Notes: generated from the letters alone by a model not told the origin. Positions 45,609-56,915 are shown, counted from the stretch's first letter. The stretch is 64,000 bases of DNA from Symsagittifera roscoffensis (GCF_963678635.1 NC_087063.1:28964599-29028598); one strand, 5' to 3'. Made by a program: numbers and translations.

Positions 45609-45642
45609 ATGCATGATTTATTTTTTTTATCCGTCAAAAATT
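45605..45642 (-). CDS. Start or upstream exon of the SecA-like gene, cut off by the element
   Basis: Reading the minus strand into the insertion gives ...TCA TGC ATG AAT, then the LTR. Deleting the element and one ATTC copy restores ATG AAT TTT CAC GAA, in frame with the exon at 27503-27199. Two readings are possible. Either ATG 45610-45608 is the start codon (base -3 is T, a weak context). Or the frame, open for about 45 codons upstream, is an exon beginning at 45642 after the acceptor GGGCAG, which is phase-compatible with the donor at 49713. The sequence alone does not decide. Confidence 0.5.
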
Positions 45643-46770
45643 CTGCCCTAAGGCTCGCCAGAAATTTAAAAGTAGATTTTTGATTCTGCTTCCTAAAATT
45701 AGATTTTTGATTCTGCCACCTTTTTCTACACAACCTTTAATTTAATAAGAGTTTTTATGAACTGATTGTCATTTAGACCAGATCAGATAAATAAATAATT
45801 TTTATCTGATCTGAGGTTTTGATTAGGTACAAAAAATTTCCATCCAAATCCCCTATTTTTATTTATGGGTAATTCGAATGAATTCAGTACTTTTGAAGCG
45901 AATAACTCAAAAAATACGATTGTGTAAACCGTAATCGATTCTTTTTGGATTTGATCGCACATTATACTGGGCGGCAATTAAAATACATCATCAAGTTTTC
46001 GCTAAATATCCCTCAAAAAAGCAAGGATGAACAAACTGTGAATTTTGAAAGCTAACGCTTTTAAACTTGATCACATTTCAGCACCTAACTTACAATTGAG
46101 TCTTTTCTAAATTTGAGTTTCTTTGTACGACTGAAAAAATATATATGCACGAAACTAACCAGGAAAATCCAGTTTTGATCCAAAGATAGAAGATATCTTT
46201 TTTGCTTATCCTTCAGTCTTATTTAGTTTGTTTACCTGAGATATTTTTCAGGTTGTTTTTGCACTAAAACATTACAAGGCAAAACTGTGCACTGGATAGG
46301 CGCAAGGTTGTGTTTCTGTATGTTCCTCGATTCCGTAGACAAACCTCTAAACATGTGCCGAAATGCAAGTGGATTCAACTTACAAAACTTCCGTAGATTC
46401 CGCGTACAAATACCTGCAACGGAAATTTTGTCGGTACCTTTGTTCTGTCTCGGATTCCGAAACATGCGAATATAGCTAGTTAATCTAGATTCTACAGCTG
46501 TAAGTGTAATCCTGTAAATTTGTGAGCAAATCCGCAAATATAAGCGGATTCCGCAAAATGTAAGTGCGTTCAGAATTTTGTTTATTACTGAACTTCTATA
46601 TGAAAGGTTAAAAGCTAGAGATGGAATTCTTATCTTCAGCTACCCGGGATTTAATGGCAAGATTTAACCATTGTCAGCGGAATCCATGACTATTTGTTAA
46701 ATAAATTGGTGGATATCACCTTTTAGTAATTTGAAACACACAACTCCGAATAAAATCAAAATTTCGAAAC
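45643..46770. other. Intergenic or intronic AT-rich DNA
   Basis: It contains a near-exact 27-bp tandem duplication around 45663-45716 (GATTTTTGATTCTGC words) and the palindromic-looking motif TAAGCGGATTCCGCAAAA at 46541-46558. No ORF is supported. Confidence 0.5.
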
Positions 46771-47020
46771 ATTGGGTTGAGAGTGTATGGAAAAAACAAC
46801 ACATAGCATATCGCCACATTAGGTCAGTATTTGTGATTGCGTCAATCCCAAATACTGATTTTGGAAGCATAATGAATAAATTCATCAATTTTAGTCATTG
46901 TTTTGAGAGTATTTGGAAACACAACGCACATCACATCGCCGAATTAGGTCAGTGTTTGGGATTGCATAAATCCCAAATACTGGTCAGTATTTGGGATCCC
47001 TTCAATCTCAAATACTGATG
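46771..47020. repeat. Tandem duplication with three short hairpins
   Basis: A segment of about 125 bp (TTGAGAGTRTTTGGAAA...CATCGCC...TTAGGTCAGT) occurs twice in tandem. Hairpins with arms CAGTATTTGGGAT and ATCCCAAATACTG, loops of about 8 bases, lie at 46824-46857, 46949-46982 and 46985-47017. The 95-codon plus frame over this stretch is repeat-derived. Confidence 0.75.
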
Positions 47021-48389
47021 ATCTAGTAGATTCCGATTCTAGTGAATTGAGATCGAAGTTGAGATCGAAGTTGACAGGATTTGGTATTTCAACTGGAAAT
47101 TGATCAATGTAGTAATTGAGATTAATTTTTCTGGTGACCATCCAGTAAAAATAGCTATAATTTTACATACTATAATAAATAGAAGAAAAAGCGGATTCCA
47201 CCTACAATTTGCGGATTCCACATACAGTTCGCGGATTTTGCTTACGGTTGCAAAATTGCCTGTTTTTGGAGTGACTTTGAGCAATACACTGTTTTACGCA
47301 TTTGTTTGTATATTCTAAAACAGCAAAGAAGATCAAAGAAAAGTAGCAAAGTTGCAAATTCCGCGACAAATCTGATTTTGGCTTATTGCGGAATCCACTT
47401 ACCATGCACAGGAAACACAGTTTGTCCTCGTAATGAAAATTTTTAGATTTAATTTTCAGTCAAGTCGTCAAAAGTTGTTGCTATTTATCAGAGCAAGCAT
47501 ATTGAATTTGCAGAAATTGATTTTGCAGAACTCTCAGAAATTTTTCATTGAATGTTTTTTCGTCCCATCAAAATTTTGCTGTTTCGTTTTCAATGTCGCC
47601 CAGTATAGAATGTCGACCAGTCTCAAATTTCGTATCTTTCCAAAGTTTGTTCAGTCACATTGGCGGTTAAATTTTTGGTGAAATGATTTTCAAGGTTACA
47701 AAAGGCTTGGCTGAGTTTCCTGAGTTTGACCCAATTTTGAATTTGTGAAGTGTTTTTGATGAAAAGTGTCTCTTTTGATACAAAATTAATTAAAACTGTA
47801 TTTTTTTGAAATTTTTTGACAAGCATAGCGACGGGATACTGTTATTCATACAACTTTCAAAAAGAATGACTGCATATTTTGTTTTTTTTTTGTACAACTA
47901 AATTTGAATTTCAACTAAATATTTCGACGCAATTAATTGTATTATCTAAAAAATTGCAGTAAAGGCAATGAACCTTCTGTATTTCATCTGTAATTGTTGT
48001 CGCGAATTTATGGGCGTTTAAAAAGTGTCAGTGTGCGATAACTAATACATCATCGCTTTTTTGTCGCATAACAAATTTGGAAAAATACTTGGTCTTAAAT
48101 TAATTTGAACTATAATGAGACACGCCTATTGACTCACGTGATTGGTAGATGCAAAACGTTTTGGTTCTCATTTTATTGAAAATATTCGAACTATTTTGGG
48201 ACACGTTATCTAGTTCACATGATTTGTAGATGTAAACGCATTGGTTAATAGCTTATCACAATGGTTGTGAGCAAAAACTATATAACAATTTTTGGTTTCC
48301 ATTTTTGAAAACTTCATCAATAATGTATTAAACAAAACATAGACCCTTGGATTACAAAACAGGCATTGACCTGCAGTGAGGTTCTATGA
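47021..48389. other. Non-coding interval
   Basis: Three GCGGATTCCACNTACA-like words in a row at about 47190-47240 and single relatives near 46370 and 47390. Otherwise AT-rich with no supported ORF. Confidence 0.5.
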
Positions 48390-49270
48390 ACAAAAATCGA
48401 TTATAATCGGTTTTTTTGGTCAGAAATTTTGCCATTATTTTTGACTATAGTTGCTATTTGGGACTATGCAATCAATTTTAATTTATTAATTTTTGTCAAA
48501 TTAAGTCGATTATATTCCATTTAAAATCCATCATAATGGATTATAGTGGATTATAATCTTTCAAAAAATTCAGCCTACAGCCTACTCAATTTCTGAACTT
48601 ACTCATATTACTTAAGCCATTCCCTTTAAGCTTTAAACTTAGGTCCCAAGTCTTCTCAAATTTAAAACTCAAGCTGAACACGCCGAAACACACACCCACT
48701 CCTAAATTTATCCGCACACATACCCCCAACTCTGCCTATTCCCCCACCTACCCCACCAACCCTACCCCGACACCTGGCCTTCCCCCTCCCGCAACCAATT
48801 GACACTCCTGTAATTTTGGGGGCATAAAGTTTTAAAAGGGGATTAAAGGTGCGTGTGTGTAGGGGGGTAGGGGGCACCCGTTCACAGTCTTTTTGATGTA
48901 TTATCATTGTTAAAATAAGTTACGGGTGAAAATAGAATGGCGGTAGTTAGTGTAAGTATTGAGGGGGGAGTGTAGTAAAGTAAGAAAAAGCGATTGCAAA
49001 ATTCAAGTTTTGATTAGTTAATTTTGAGGTTTTGGAAAAAAAAATTTCATTTTCTCTTACTCATAAAATCTATTGATATCCCTGAAATGTAATATAATCT
49101 ACTATAATTCCTTTTAATTCATTACAATCCACAATAATAATTTATAATTAACGAATCGATTTCCTTATTATTTGTTTTTTTTTTCATTAAATATTAATCT
49201 ATTTTAATCGACTATTTTAGAATTTCATAAAGTCAGAATATAAAAATCCATCATAATTGATATTTTGTTT
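48390..49270. repeat. Foldback-type repeat, second copy
   Basis: Same layout as 2480-3260: flanks made of TCGATTATAATC and TCCATCATAATGGATTATA words, a C-rich block at 48690-48790, and a G-rich block at 48818-48890 (with runs of 6 and 5 G). The two loci share architecture more than exact sequence. Confidence 0.45.
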
Positions 49271-49705
49271 ATGGAATCTCAGTGCAGAAAAGGCCTTAAA
49301 GGTATTTGAATTTTCTTTTTTAGTTTTTACATAGAAAAAAAATGTTATTTACAGGGCGAAAAATGTTAAAAGTTACTTTTTAGCGTTGGTTGTTGATAGT
49401 TAATAGTTTTGAGCTTTGATGATTAATACTGATATTGCAAAATCGTTTTCTTAAACACGTTTTTTTTCTTCAAAAAAACAAGTTGTGTTGCTTGTTTTTT
49501 CACGAAAATTTCAATTCTAAAAGTTATCGTCAATGTTTTTGGAGCAATTTTGCTCATGAATTTTTTAAAATCAAATCAGGTACCATACAAAAATCAACTC
49601 ATCAAAAATTTTGACGATTTGCTTTGAAAGTTTTTATAACTTAAAATAATTGAGACAAGATGCAGTTTCAAAAATATTTATAAGATTAATTTTACTTAAC
49701 CGATA

Positions 49706-50398
49706 TTACAAACCTTTGTATGGCAGTGTCACAAGATTTCTTTGAGAAGTTTCTTCCTGATCGGGAGAAATAGCAACATTCTTTTTGGAGTCAACCTCAT
49801 GTTGCTCTGAAGTGATCAATGAAAAACATCTCGATATTTGTTCAAGACTTTTGAGCAGCAAATCGTCGCAAAAAATGCAAAAATCTATGTCATTTGGATT
49901 TTCATCTCCTTTCATTTGCGTGCTGGCGATAGCTTCGATTTCTTGTCTCAACACTATTGCCTTTTTCTGTTTGTACCGTTCGAAAGTAATGCGCTGAATT
50001 TGGATCAATTTTGTTTGTACATTGCTTGATGAGAACCCGTAGTGCAACAGCGTTGATGTGTGTTCAATACAATCCAGTAAATACTCTTTTTCAATTGGGG
50101 AGGAACTCCTGGTAAGTTGTATTTCTATAGCGGAGAGAAGATTTTCGATATTTTCCAAGAACAACTGCTTTGATTCGAAATTTTCAAATTCAATTGTGGA
50201 GAATTTATTGTGAGGAATCAATTTAGTCAATGTTTCTTTATGGATGGGCTGAGTTTTGCCGAGAACTAATTCAAAATAAATGAAAGCTTTTTCCGTGCAC
50301 GTTTTTATTTCTAGATCTGCATTGTTCTTGTCGATTTCAGAAATGGATGGGTTAACTGGGTTGTCTTGATAATTGGAAAGTGGTTGGCCTCCATAAAG
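49706..50398 (-). CDS. Probable exon 3 of the Gly-repeat gene, unassigned domain
   Basis: The frame is open from an acceptor GATAG at 50399 (preceded by an in-frame TAG) to a stop at 49706: about 230 codons beginning LYGGQPLSNYQDNPVNP. It is predicted mostly helical and rich in Glu, Leu and Ser, with CIFCDDLLLKSLEQ near the end. Before the stop there is a donor AAAG|GTTTGT at 49713 (phase 1), so the frame probably continues in another exon. The frame opens upstream of its first Met (50230), which supports an internal exon. The join to the preceding exon is unresolved: the best donor there (51828) is phase 1, while this acceptor needs phase 0; a weaker acceptor GGAG|GC would fit. Confidence 0.6.
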   Translation of the reverse strand, partial: LYGGQPLSNYQDNPVNPSISEIDKNNADLEIKTCTEKAFIYFELVLGKTQPIHKETLTKLIPHNKFSTIEFENFESKQLFLENIENLLSAIEIQLTRSSSPIEKEYLLDCIEHTSTLLHYGFSSSNVQTKLIQIQRITFERYKQKKAIVLRQEIEAIASTQMKGDENPNDIDFCIFCDDLLLKSLEQISRCFSLITSEQHEVDSKKNVAISPDQEETSQRNLVTLPYKGL

Positions 50399-51742
50399 CT
50401 ATCAAAAACCTAAATTTCTGTTAAACTTTAATGGAAAGTGAGGGTGAGAGATTCCAAAAGTAATTTTAATATAAAGATTTGGCTTACAAAACAGATTATG
50501 TTTTACTTAATCAGAAAACTTAAGTTGCCAGCACGTGATTTTTTTTATGATGAAAAAGTATTTTTATTCCGAATTTCGAAGAAAGTGAGGAAAATTTGTG
50601 CATGAGGTAATTTTTTGTTTACTCGGTTAATTTTTGTCTTTTTAAGTATCCATTTTTAACGGAACAAATTTAGACAATCTGAAACTTTTGTTGTCCTGCG
50701 CTCAAAATTAAAAAAAAAATCACTTATATTTTTCTGGTTCGTAAAATTATGTGGGTTTGAAAATTACGGCTGATTCATGCGTTTCAATTTGTTTGAGATT
50801 AGTGATTTGGTCGTTTCAAGTGGCTTTTTCACCCCTTCGTAGTTTAAATTGAGTAGTAAGGGATAAATTGAAGAATAAAAACTTGAAGAAAAAGAAAAAA
50901 TTTATATTTATTTTTTCGTCGAAATTTTAGCAGAAAATTTTCAAAAGGTTGGCTCTATTTTTGAAAATCAACAAACCGCTATTTAAAAAAAAAGATTTAT
51001 AAATAGAAATTCTGCTTGCTGCGTTATTGCGCAAAATTATGAGCCATTATCAATATATCTTAAGCTGCTTTTCTATATAAGTAGTTTTTCAGATCTAATC
51101 TTAATTCCCTGTTATTCTCAATGGCTGATTTCATCTTGGATTTTTTTAACTTGAAAAATTTGTCACTTTTTGTGTCGACGCTTGAAAATGAAGCGAAATT
51201 TTGTTTTTGAGTTTCTTTACAGAGTCATTAAAATCTGTACGATGTTTTGCTCCTATAGACTAGTTTGGAGTGAAAAGTTAAATAAGTAAAATCTACTCAT
51301 TCGAGAATAACCTGAGTCCAAAAATGAGTATGTTTAGTGTTATTGAAAGAAGTGAAGTTACTTTGGTTTTTGACTTTTTATTAAGCTCCCATTTTTCTAG
51401 AAAAAAGGGCAATTTTTTTCTCAGCTAACGTCAATCCATTAATGCAAAAACTGTGATTAACTTTCAGTTTTGAAATTGGTTTTTGATGTATAGTTTTCCC
51501 AGCTCAATAAAAACGTTGTTCCCAGCTCTAAATGTCGACCATGAATGATTCTTGAAACTCAAAAAGCTTCAAAGTTACATGCTTCCTCTTTGAAAAGCGA
51601 AAAGCGAAAAAATAATTTTTTCAATCTCCCAGAGTTAATTGGCTCTTAGTCAATTGTCTGTAGGCTAAGTTTCTTTAGGATTTTAAAACGAGCCTCAGTT
51701 CTTTCTTCTAAACATCTCGAGAGAATGAACCAGAAAAAAAGT
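50399..51742. other. Probable intron with an old repeat copy
   Basis: No supported ORF. At 50565-50765 the words CGAATTTCGAAGAAAGTGAGG, TTTGTGCATGAGG and TCGTAAAATTATGTGGGTTTGAAAATT place a diverged copy of the repeat family that dominates 8.8-16.8 kb. The remainder is AT-rich without recognised features. Confidence 0.55.
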
Positions 51743-53120
51743 CTATGCATTGTGATACGTTTTATCTGACCTTGAAATATGTTGCGTGAAACTTGCTCTA
51801 ATGATATATCCTCTCAATGGAGGCCAACCTGTCAAGTTATTCTTTTCGAGTTGATTTCGCTTCCTCGGAACGTTGAAATTGGCTTCTTGTTTTACTTTTT
51901 GTAATGGGACAGCTTGAAACCGATGAGATTTGCTGACTTCGGATTCGTTAGCGTTGTCTTCATTTTCAAGCTGCCCTTTCTGTTCTTGTTGAAACAATGC
52001 TGCAACTTTGGCGTGTGGACTGTTTCGCATTGTTTTTTTCATTTCCTCAACTAACTCTTTTTTTACCATCAGTCTTTTCCGTACTTTCTGGTGCATATTT
52101 GATTTTTTGGAAGCTTTTTTCCCGTTATTTTGGAAAACATCTTGTGGCGGCCATGTTCCGACTGTGCGGATTCCATAGTACACCATTTTTTTCCCAGTCC
52201 ACACTCTCTTTTTGTGTTCATTGGGGTCTGAGTACAGTTCGAGTGATCCAAAGTACACGAAAGTCTCCTTGTCAGCTTCCACTCTCCCGCAGTCCGCTCC
52301 CCTGTTTCCGTTTCTTCCTCCATTACCCGGTTTTCCCGGCTTTCCTTCAATTCCGTCTTCTCCTGGGTCCATTTCAGTGATAATTTCATATCTTTCTTTG
52401 CAATGCGACTCTTGCATGCCGCCAATTTCCAGTTTTCCAGGATATCCTCCTTCTCCTCTGGCACCTCCCGCTCCGGCATCTCCGCCACGTGATCCATCGG
52501 TGCCTTGTAAACCTTTGACCAAGACTAGTGTTCTAAACCCCCAGTTTAACCGGTATCGGTAGTGGATCAGATTTGTTTTCATTCCGCTGTACGTTCCCTC
52601 AACATACACATCGCTTTTTAAGAAAAGAAGGCGACTACTGTCGTTGTAAGAAACGGTCAATGGGGTGAGCTTTGAAATAAACGGTTTCAATTGCTCAAGA
52701 GTTTGGAGTGGTCCAAGTTTTAATTTGAAATCGTTAGCTGTTTTGCAGTTTAAAAACAAGCCATTATCACCGTTTTCGCCGTTGCAACCATCCCCGCCGT
52801 CCTGCCCGTCACCGCCTTTTCCCCCATTCGAAATTATTTTCAGGTTATTTGCACCTTCTATTTCATCGCAGAAAATAGACACGTTGCCGCCACCCTCCCC
52901 CTGCTCTCCATGCTTACCGTTTGTTCCTGAAGCTCCTGGACTTGAGCCATTCGCGGCTTTATCTGTATCCCGAGCACATACGGCACTATTTCCGGACAAA
53001 TTCCAGGTTGTGTTTGGCTGCAGAATTTTCATTTTAGGACTCGAGACCCCAAAATTTTTTCCTTCGCTCAACATGCCGGTATCAACAACAAACATACTCG
53101 TTGCATAAACACGGGTTTCA
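51743..53120 (-). CDS. Gly-X-Gly repeat protein exon
   Basis: About 455 codons from the acceptor at 53121. Counting from the GTG at 53182, Gly-rich blocks lie at about residues 79-99 (SSPGASGTNGKHGEQGEGGG), 119-141 (NGGKGGDGQDGGDG), 224-256 (GTDGSRGGDAGAGG) and 272-297 (PGEDGIEGKPGKPGNGG). They are separated by beta-rich segments with cysteines. The last third is Lys/Glu-rich and probably unstructured. Blocks mix collagen-like G-X-Y with GGxGG spacing, so a true collagen triple helix is not certain. A donor ACAG|GTTGGC at 51828 may end the exon before the stop at 51743. It lies on the same strand as the SecA-like gene and upstream of it. Complementary-strand Pro/Ser-rich frames (52212-52562, 52665-53108) are shadows. 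Confidence 0.8.
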
Positions 53121-53182
53121 CTACACGCAATAGTTTTCATCTCTGACAACATTCGGCTCATAGTTATTCCACAGCACTTCAC
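53121..53182 (-). other. 62-nt intron
   Basis: Donor CCAG|GTGAAG at 53182 and acceptor GTGTAG|TGAA at 53121. The upstream frame ends in phase 2 (AG) and the downstream frame supplies T, making a Ser codon and preserving both frames; without splicing the upstream frame stops at TGA 53181-53179. A closer AG (40-nt intron) would lead to an immediate stop. Confidence 0.75.
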
Positions 53183-53976
53183 CTGGAGGATTTTGTGGTT
53201 TTCAGGGTTTTTGTATCAAATACTTCAATTGTTGGCTGTTTGCGGTACTCATTCAGCAGCGGTTCAAGAATTTTATGGAACGAACTTCGAAACTCACATG
53301 AGTTTTCAGGAATCGCTATTTTCATTTTCGATCTCAGCTCGTTGTGCCGCTCTTTTTTAGACGCATTAGAATAATGGAAAGAAGTGGAATTGATGTTGTT
53401 CATGAGACTTGAAACGGTTGGGCTCTTCTGAATGAGGGGAATGTCACATATGCTGCTTGCACCTTCGTCAAGCTCTCCTAGCAGACAGCTGACATGGTTC
53501 TCAAGCGCTTTTAGAAACTCTCTTTCATGTGGATTGAGTTCTCTGACGCGTTCATACTCATCGCTCAGTCTTCGCCAGATATCGACTAAAAATTTACCGG
53601 GGTCGAAAAGTTTATCGGAGAAACAACCTTCTAAAAGAGATAGACGTTTTTCCAAGGACGGAAAGAAGGTTTTTATTGTGCTGATTTCTTGTGCTCCGTA
53701 AACTACTTGTTCGAGTAGTTCCTTTGTTGTGTTTTTAATTGTCTCTTCTATTTCGTTTGAAAGCTTAGTCAATAAAAAAGCGCAGTACTTGTCGTAGAAA
53801 AACAATGTGTCGTGTATGTTCTCCTTTTCCGACGATTGCAAGTATTTCTGCAAATATCTTGGAATACGTGAATACGGTATTTTATCTTCAATTAAATCTT
53901 CTACCAAATCTTCGATTTCATTTTGTTTTTTCAGAGCATCCAGAGAATTTTGTGATGATATTGGAGCAAATGTCAT
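53183..53976 (-). CDS. First recognisable exon of the Gly-repeat gene
   Basis: 264 codons from ATG 53976 (AAA at -3, good context). The residues are helix-favouring and charged (KKQNEIEDLVEDLIEDKIP), with a central NPHEREFLKALENHVSCLL segment; no domain recognised. The frame is open upstream of the ATG for about 24 further codons with a strongly hydrophobic run (ALILFYIVLNLFVVVSASK) that looks like a signal peptide or anchor but has no in-frame ATG. It could be coded by an upstream exon join, or be 5' non-coding, since an acceptor TTTCAG lies at 53985 directly before the ATG. Confidence 0.75.
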
Positions 53977-53986
53977 TTTAGAAGCT

Positions 53987-56357
53987 GAAACTACAACAAA
54001 TAGATTAAGTACTATATAAAATAAAATAAGTGCAGATATACAAAGTTAAAGAGGGATAGTAGCGTTTGCCTTCCAAAGGGCATTTGACCCCTAACCAATC
54101 ACTAAAGAGTGTCTAATTTACCGTCATTTTGATGCAGTCTTTCGCGACAGCGCGCCAAAAAAAGCGAGACAAAACCTGCAGATAATTCACTGCCCATGTA
54201 GTTGGTTTCATTCCTAAATTTTTTTCTCAGCAGCGATACTTTTTCTCAGTGATCCTCCAGGAATTTTTTTAAGAACCCGCAAAAATCCAAGATGCTCTTG
54301 CGCTCGCTCTAAAAATAGATATCAGATATCTGTTATATTAAAATAGATAAGAAAAATGAACTGGGAAAACAATTTTTAGTTTGGCAGAAACTTAACGAAA
54401 AAAAAAATTTAAGCAAAAAGTAAATTAAAAAAGATTGTAGCAGACGTACTTCGGCATTTAATGGCATTTCATCGACAAAAAGATGTAAGATACTTGCAAC
54501 GTTAACAAAAAAGCCTGCCCATTATTTATCAAATTACTGTGATTACTGTTTTACTAACAAAAAATTATTTTGACTTTTTTCGTCATTCTGTGGATTAATT
54601 ACTCCAAGATATTACAATTTTCTGGTCTTATTCCCTGGTCTTTTCGGGTCATAGCTATTCAATATAATCACGACAAATTGCTTGTTCTGTCGATTTTTCA
54701 ATGACAGGCTATTTGATATTGGTGGTCAAAAAAGAGACTACTATTGACTTCAAAAATCAGATAGGTGGTGTGTAAGCATACTAAAAAGAGAAAATTTTTA
54801 CAAACGTAGTTTTTGAAAGATTTTTGTTGAACAAGTGCAGTTGTTTGAGACTTTAGCTGGCCTGTTTTTGAATCGGCAGTTTTGATATTGCACAAGAACC
54901 ACGCAGATGGCTCTTACAAAAATGATAATTTCAGGAGCTTGGAACTTTAAAAACAATTAGTTGATCCTTCAACTTTTTGTATTTCGGTGCCAAAACCAAC
55001 TTAAACAGAAAAAAACCTAAAAGTGGGGCAAAATAGATAGAAAAAATTTTAGCGCGACCAAGTCAAGGCTTTCACGCACCAAATTTAAGGTTTCCGCAAA
55101 TTTTAGTTAGAGTTTGAGCCGCGTTTGAAAATTTAGCTCGCAACTAAGTACAAGTTTGGACTTGCGACGACTGCAACCCACTCGTGGTGTTGTTATACAT
55201 TCTTGCTCTTAGTTTTCTATTCGATTCTATTCATAACAATCTATTTATTTCAAAGTATACATTGCTAACCATTCAAATTCAACAATTAACCAGCAAATGC
55301 TTTTTGTGAACCCTGATTAAATTTTACTAAATAAATCAACAATAGAAAATCCTTACTTAAGCCAAATCTCCAAAGTCATTAAACTGTTTTCAAAACTTTT
55401 AACTTTTAACGATGTACTATACGGCAATTGCTGTCAAGATCACTGGTTTCTAAAAATATTATCTTGAAAAATTGACATGAAAACAGATCATAGAAAAGCC
55501 ACATTTTTTCTCATCTCGACTTAAAACAAATTGAAAACCTTTCGAAGGCAAAACAATGACAACAAGGAAATCATGAATACATAAAAATTACAAGCATTAT
55601 TACACAAAACAAGTAATCAAAATCTTTAAAAATATTTTTAGAAAGGTTTTAAAGCAAAGCTTAAACAAAGTGTAATTCTAATACCTGCAAGAATTTATGT
55701 TGATGTTAAGACCCGTTTTTGATTAAAAAATCTCAAAAAATTGAATAGACAACCGTACATATGGAAAAAAAACTCTATTTTAAGAACAAACTCTAACTAA
55801 TAACAGACCCAGATTCAACCCAAGACATGTAGTTGCATATGATCGGATTTCATATGTTTTCTTTATCCTAGGCTTTTCATTCTACGAACTGTTTTTCAAT
55901 CACAAGCCCAAGCCAACCATATTACTTTGCTTAAATTCATCAAAAATAGACTGATTTTCAAAAGAAAACAAACTCATGAAGCATGGATTTAAAAACTACC
56001 AAATTCATCGCAACGACAAAATGCTTAACTACAACTCAACATGAGTTCTTTTCCATCATCCGACTTAAAAACAGGAACGATCGTTGTTCGCAATTTTGCA
56101 AGGTTAAAAAGTATATCAAAAGAACGTAACCACATAGAAATGGGTCAAACTATTTTATAGTTTCACCAAAAACGTCACACATACAATATTCATTTCGAAA
56201 AAGATCAAAATATCTTTCACTCTATCATTCTATCGACTTTTATCCTACAAAAATTTAATACGCGAAATTTTTCAACTATATTTTGTTTACTGTTGTTTGT
56301 TCTTAAAAATCTATATTGAGCTTACCTTTTGTACCAGTGGCTTTAAGATAAATGCGA
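53987..56357. other. Upstream region without genes
   Basis: AT-rich DNA 5' to the minus-strand Gly-repeat gene. No ORF above about 65 codons and no recognised repeat. The promoter should lie in the first part of this stretch, but I cannot point to a convincing TATA or initiator. Confidence 0.5.
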
Positions 56358-56645
56358 GCCAAAAAGTAATGACTTTGTTTTTTGCATATTTTTTGTTCAG
56401 GTGTTTTCTGGTTGTGCATATCGTGCGCTTAACAACACATTCTTTGCAAACATTACGCTGCTTTTGACGACATCTTGTTTTTAGCAATGCTGATTAAGTC
56501 AGCCAAAAAGTAATGAGTTTGTTTTCTGCATATTCTTTGTTCAGCTGTTTTCTGGTTGTGCATATCGTGCGCTTAACAACACATTCTTGCCAAACCATAC
56601 GCTGCTTTTGACGATACTTTGTTTTTAGCAATGCTGATTACAACT
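56358..56645 (+). repeat. Tandem duplication, 144-bp unit
   Basis: Two consecutive copies starting GCCAAAAAGTAATGA (56358 and 56502), with about 10 single-base differences. Shared text includes GGTTGTGCATATCGTGCGC. No coding frame. Confidence 0.85.
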
Positions 56646-56915
56646 GAGCTGAATGTGTACTCAAAATTAGCGGCAACATTTGCCGATAATGGCTCTTTGA
56701 ATAAAGCGCAAACCACGAAGTTATTGCTGCAAAGCAGAAAACATGCAGTATTTTTTCAAATCATTACCAGTTAATAACTTAGTTAGATTCCTAGTGCATC
56801 ATTTCTTGTAAATTTAGTTTCTTGTGACGTGAAATTTTCAGACTGCCATATGAAGCTTTAGATGTTTTGTATAAATACTATTTACTTCTAATTTCAATGA
56901 GTTTTTTTGTGTATA

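Noticed and set aside
52212-53108. Plus-strand Pro/Ser-rich frames of 116 and 147 codons
   Set aside because: They are the complement of Gly-rich codons (GGN read as NCC) of the Gly-repeat exon.
53121-53182. Reading the Gly-repeat exon as a separate gene starting at GTG 53182
   Set aside because: GTG is not a normal eukaryotic start, and a phase-consistent 62-nt intron joins the frame to the upstream 264-codon exon.
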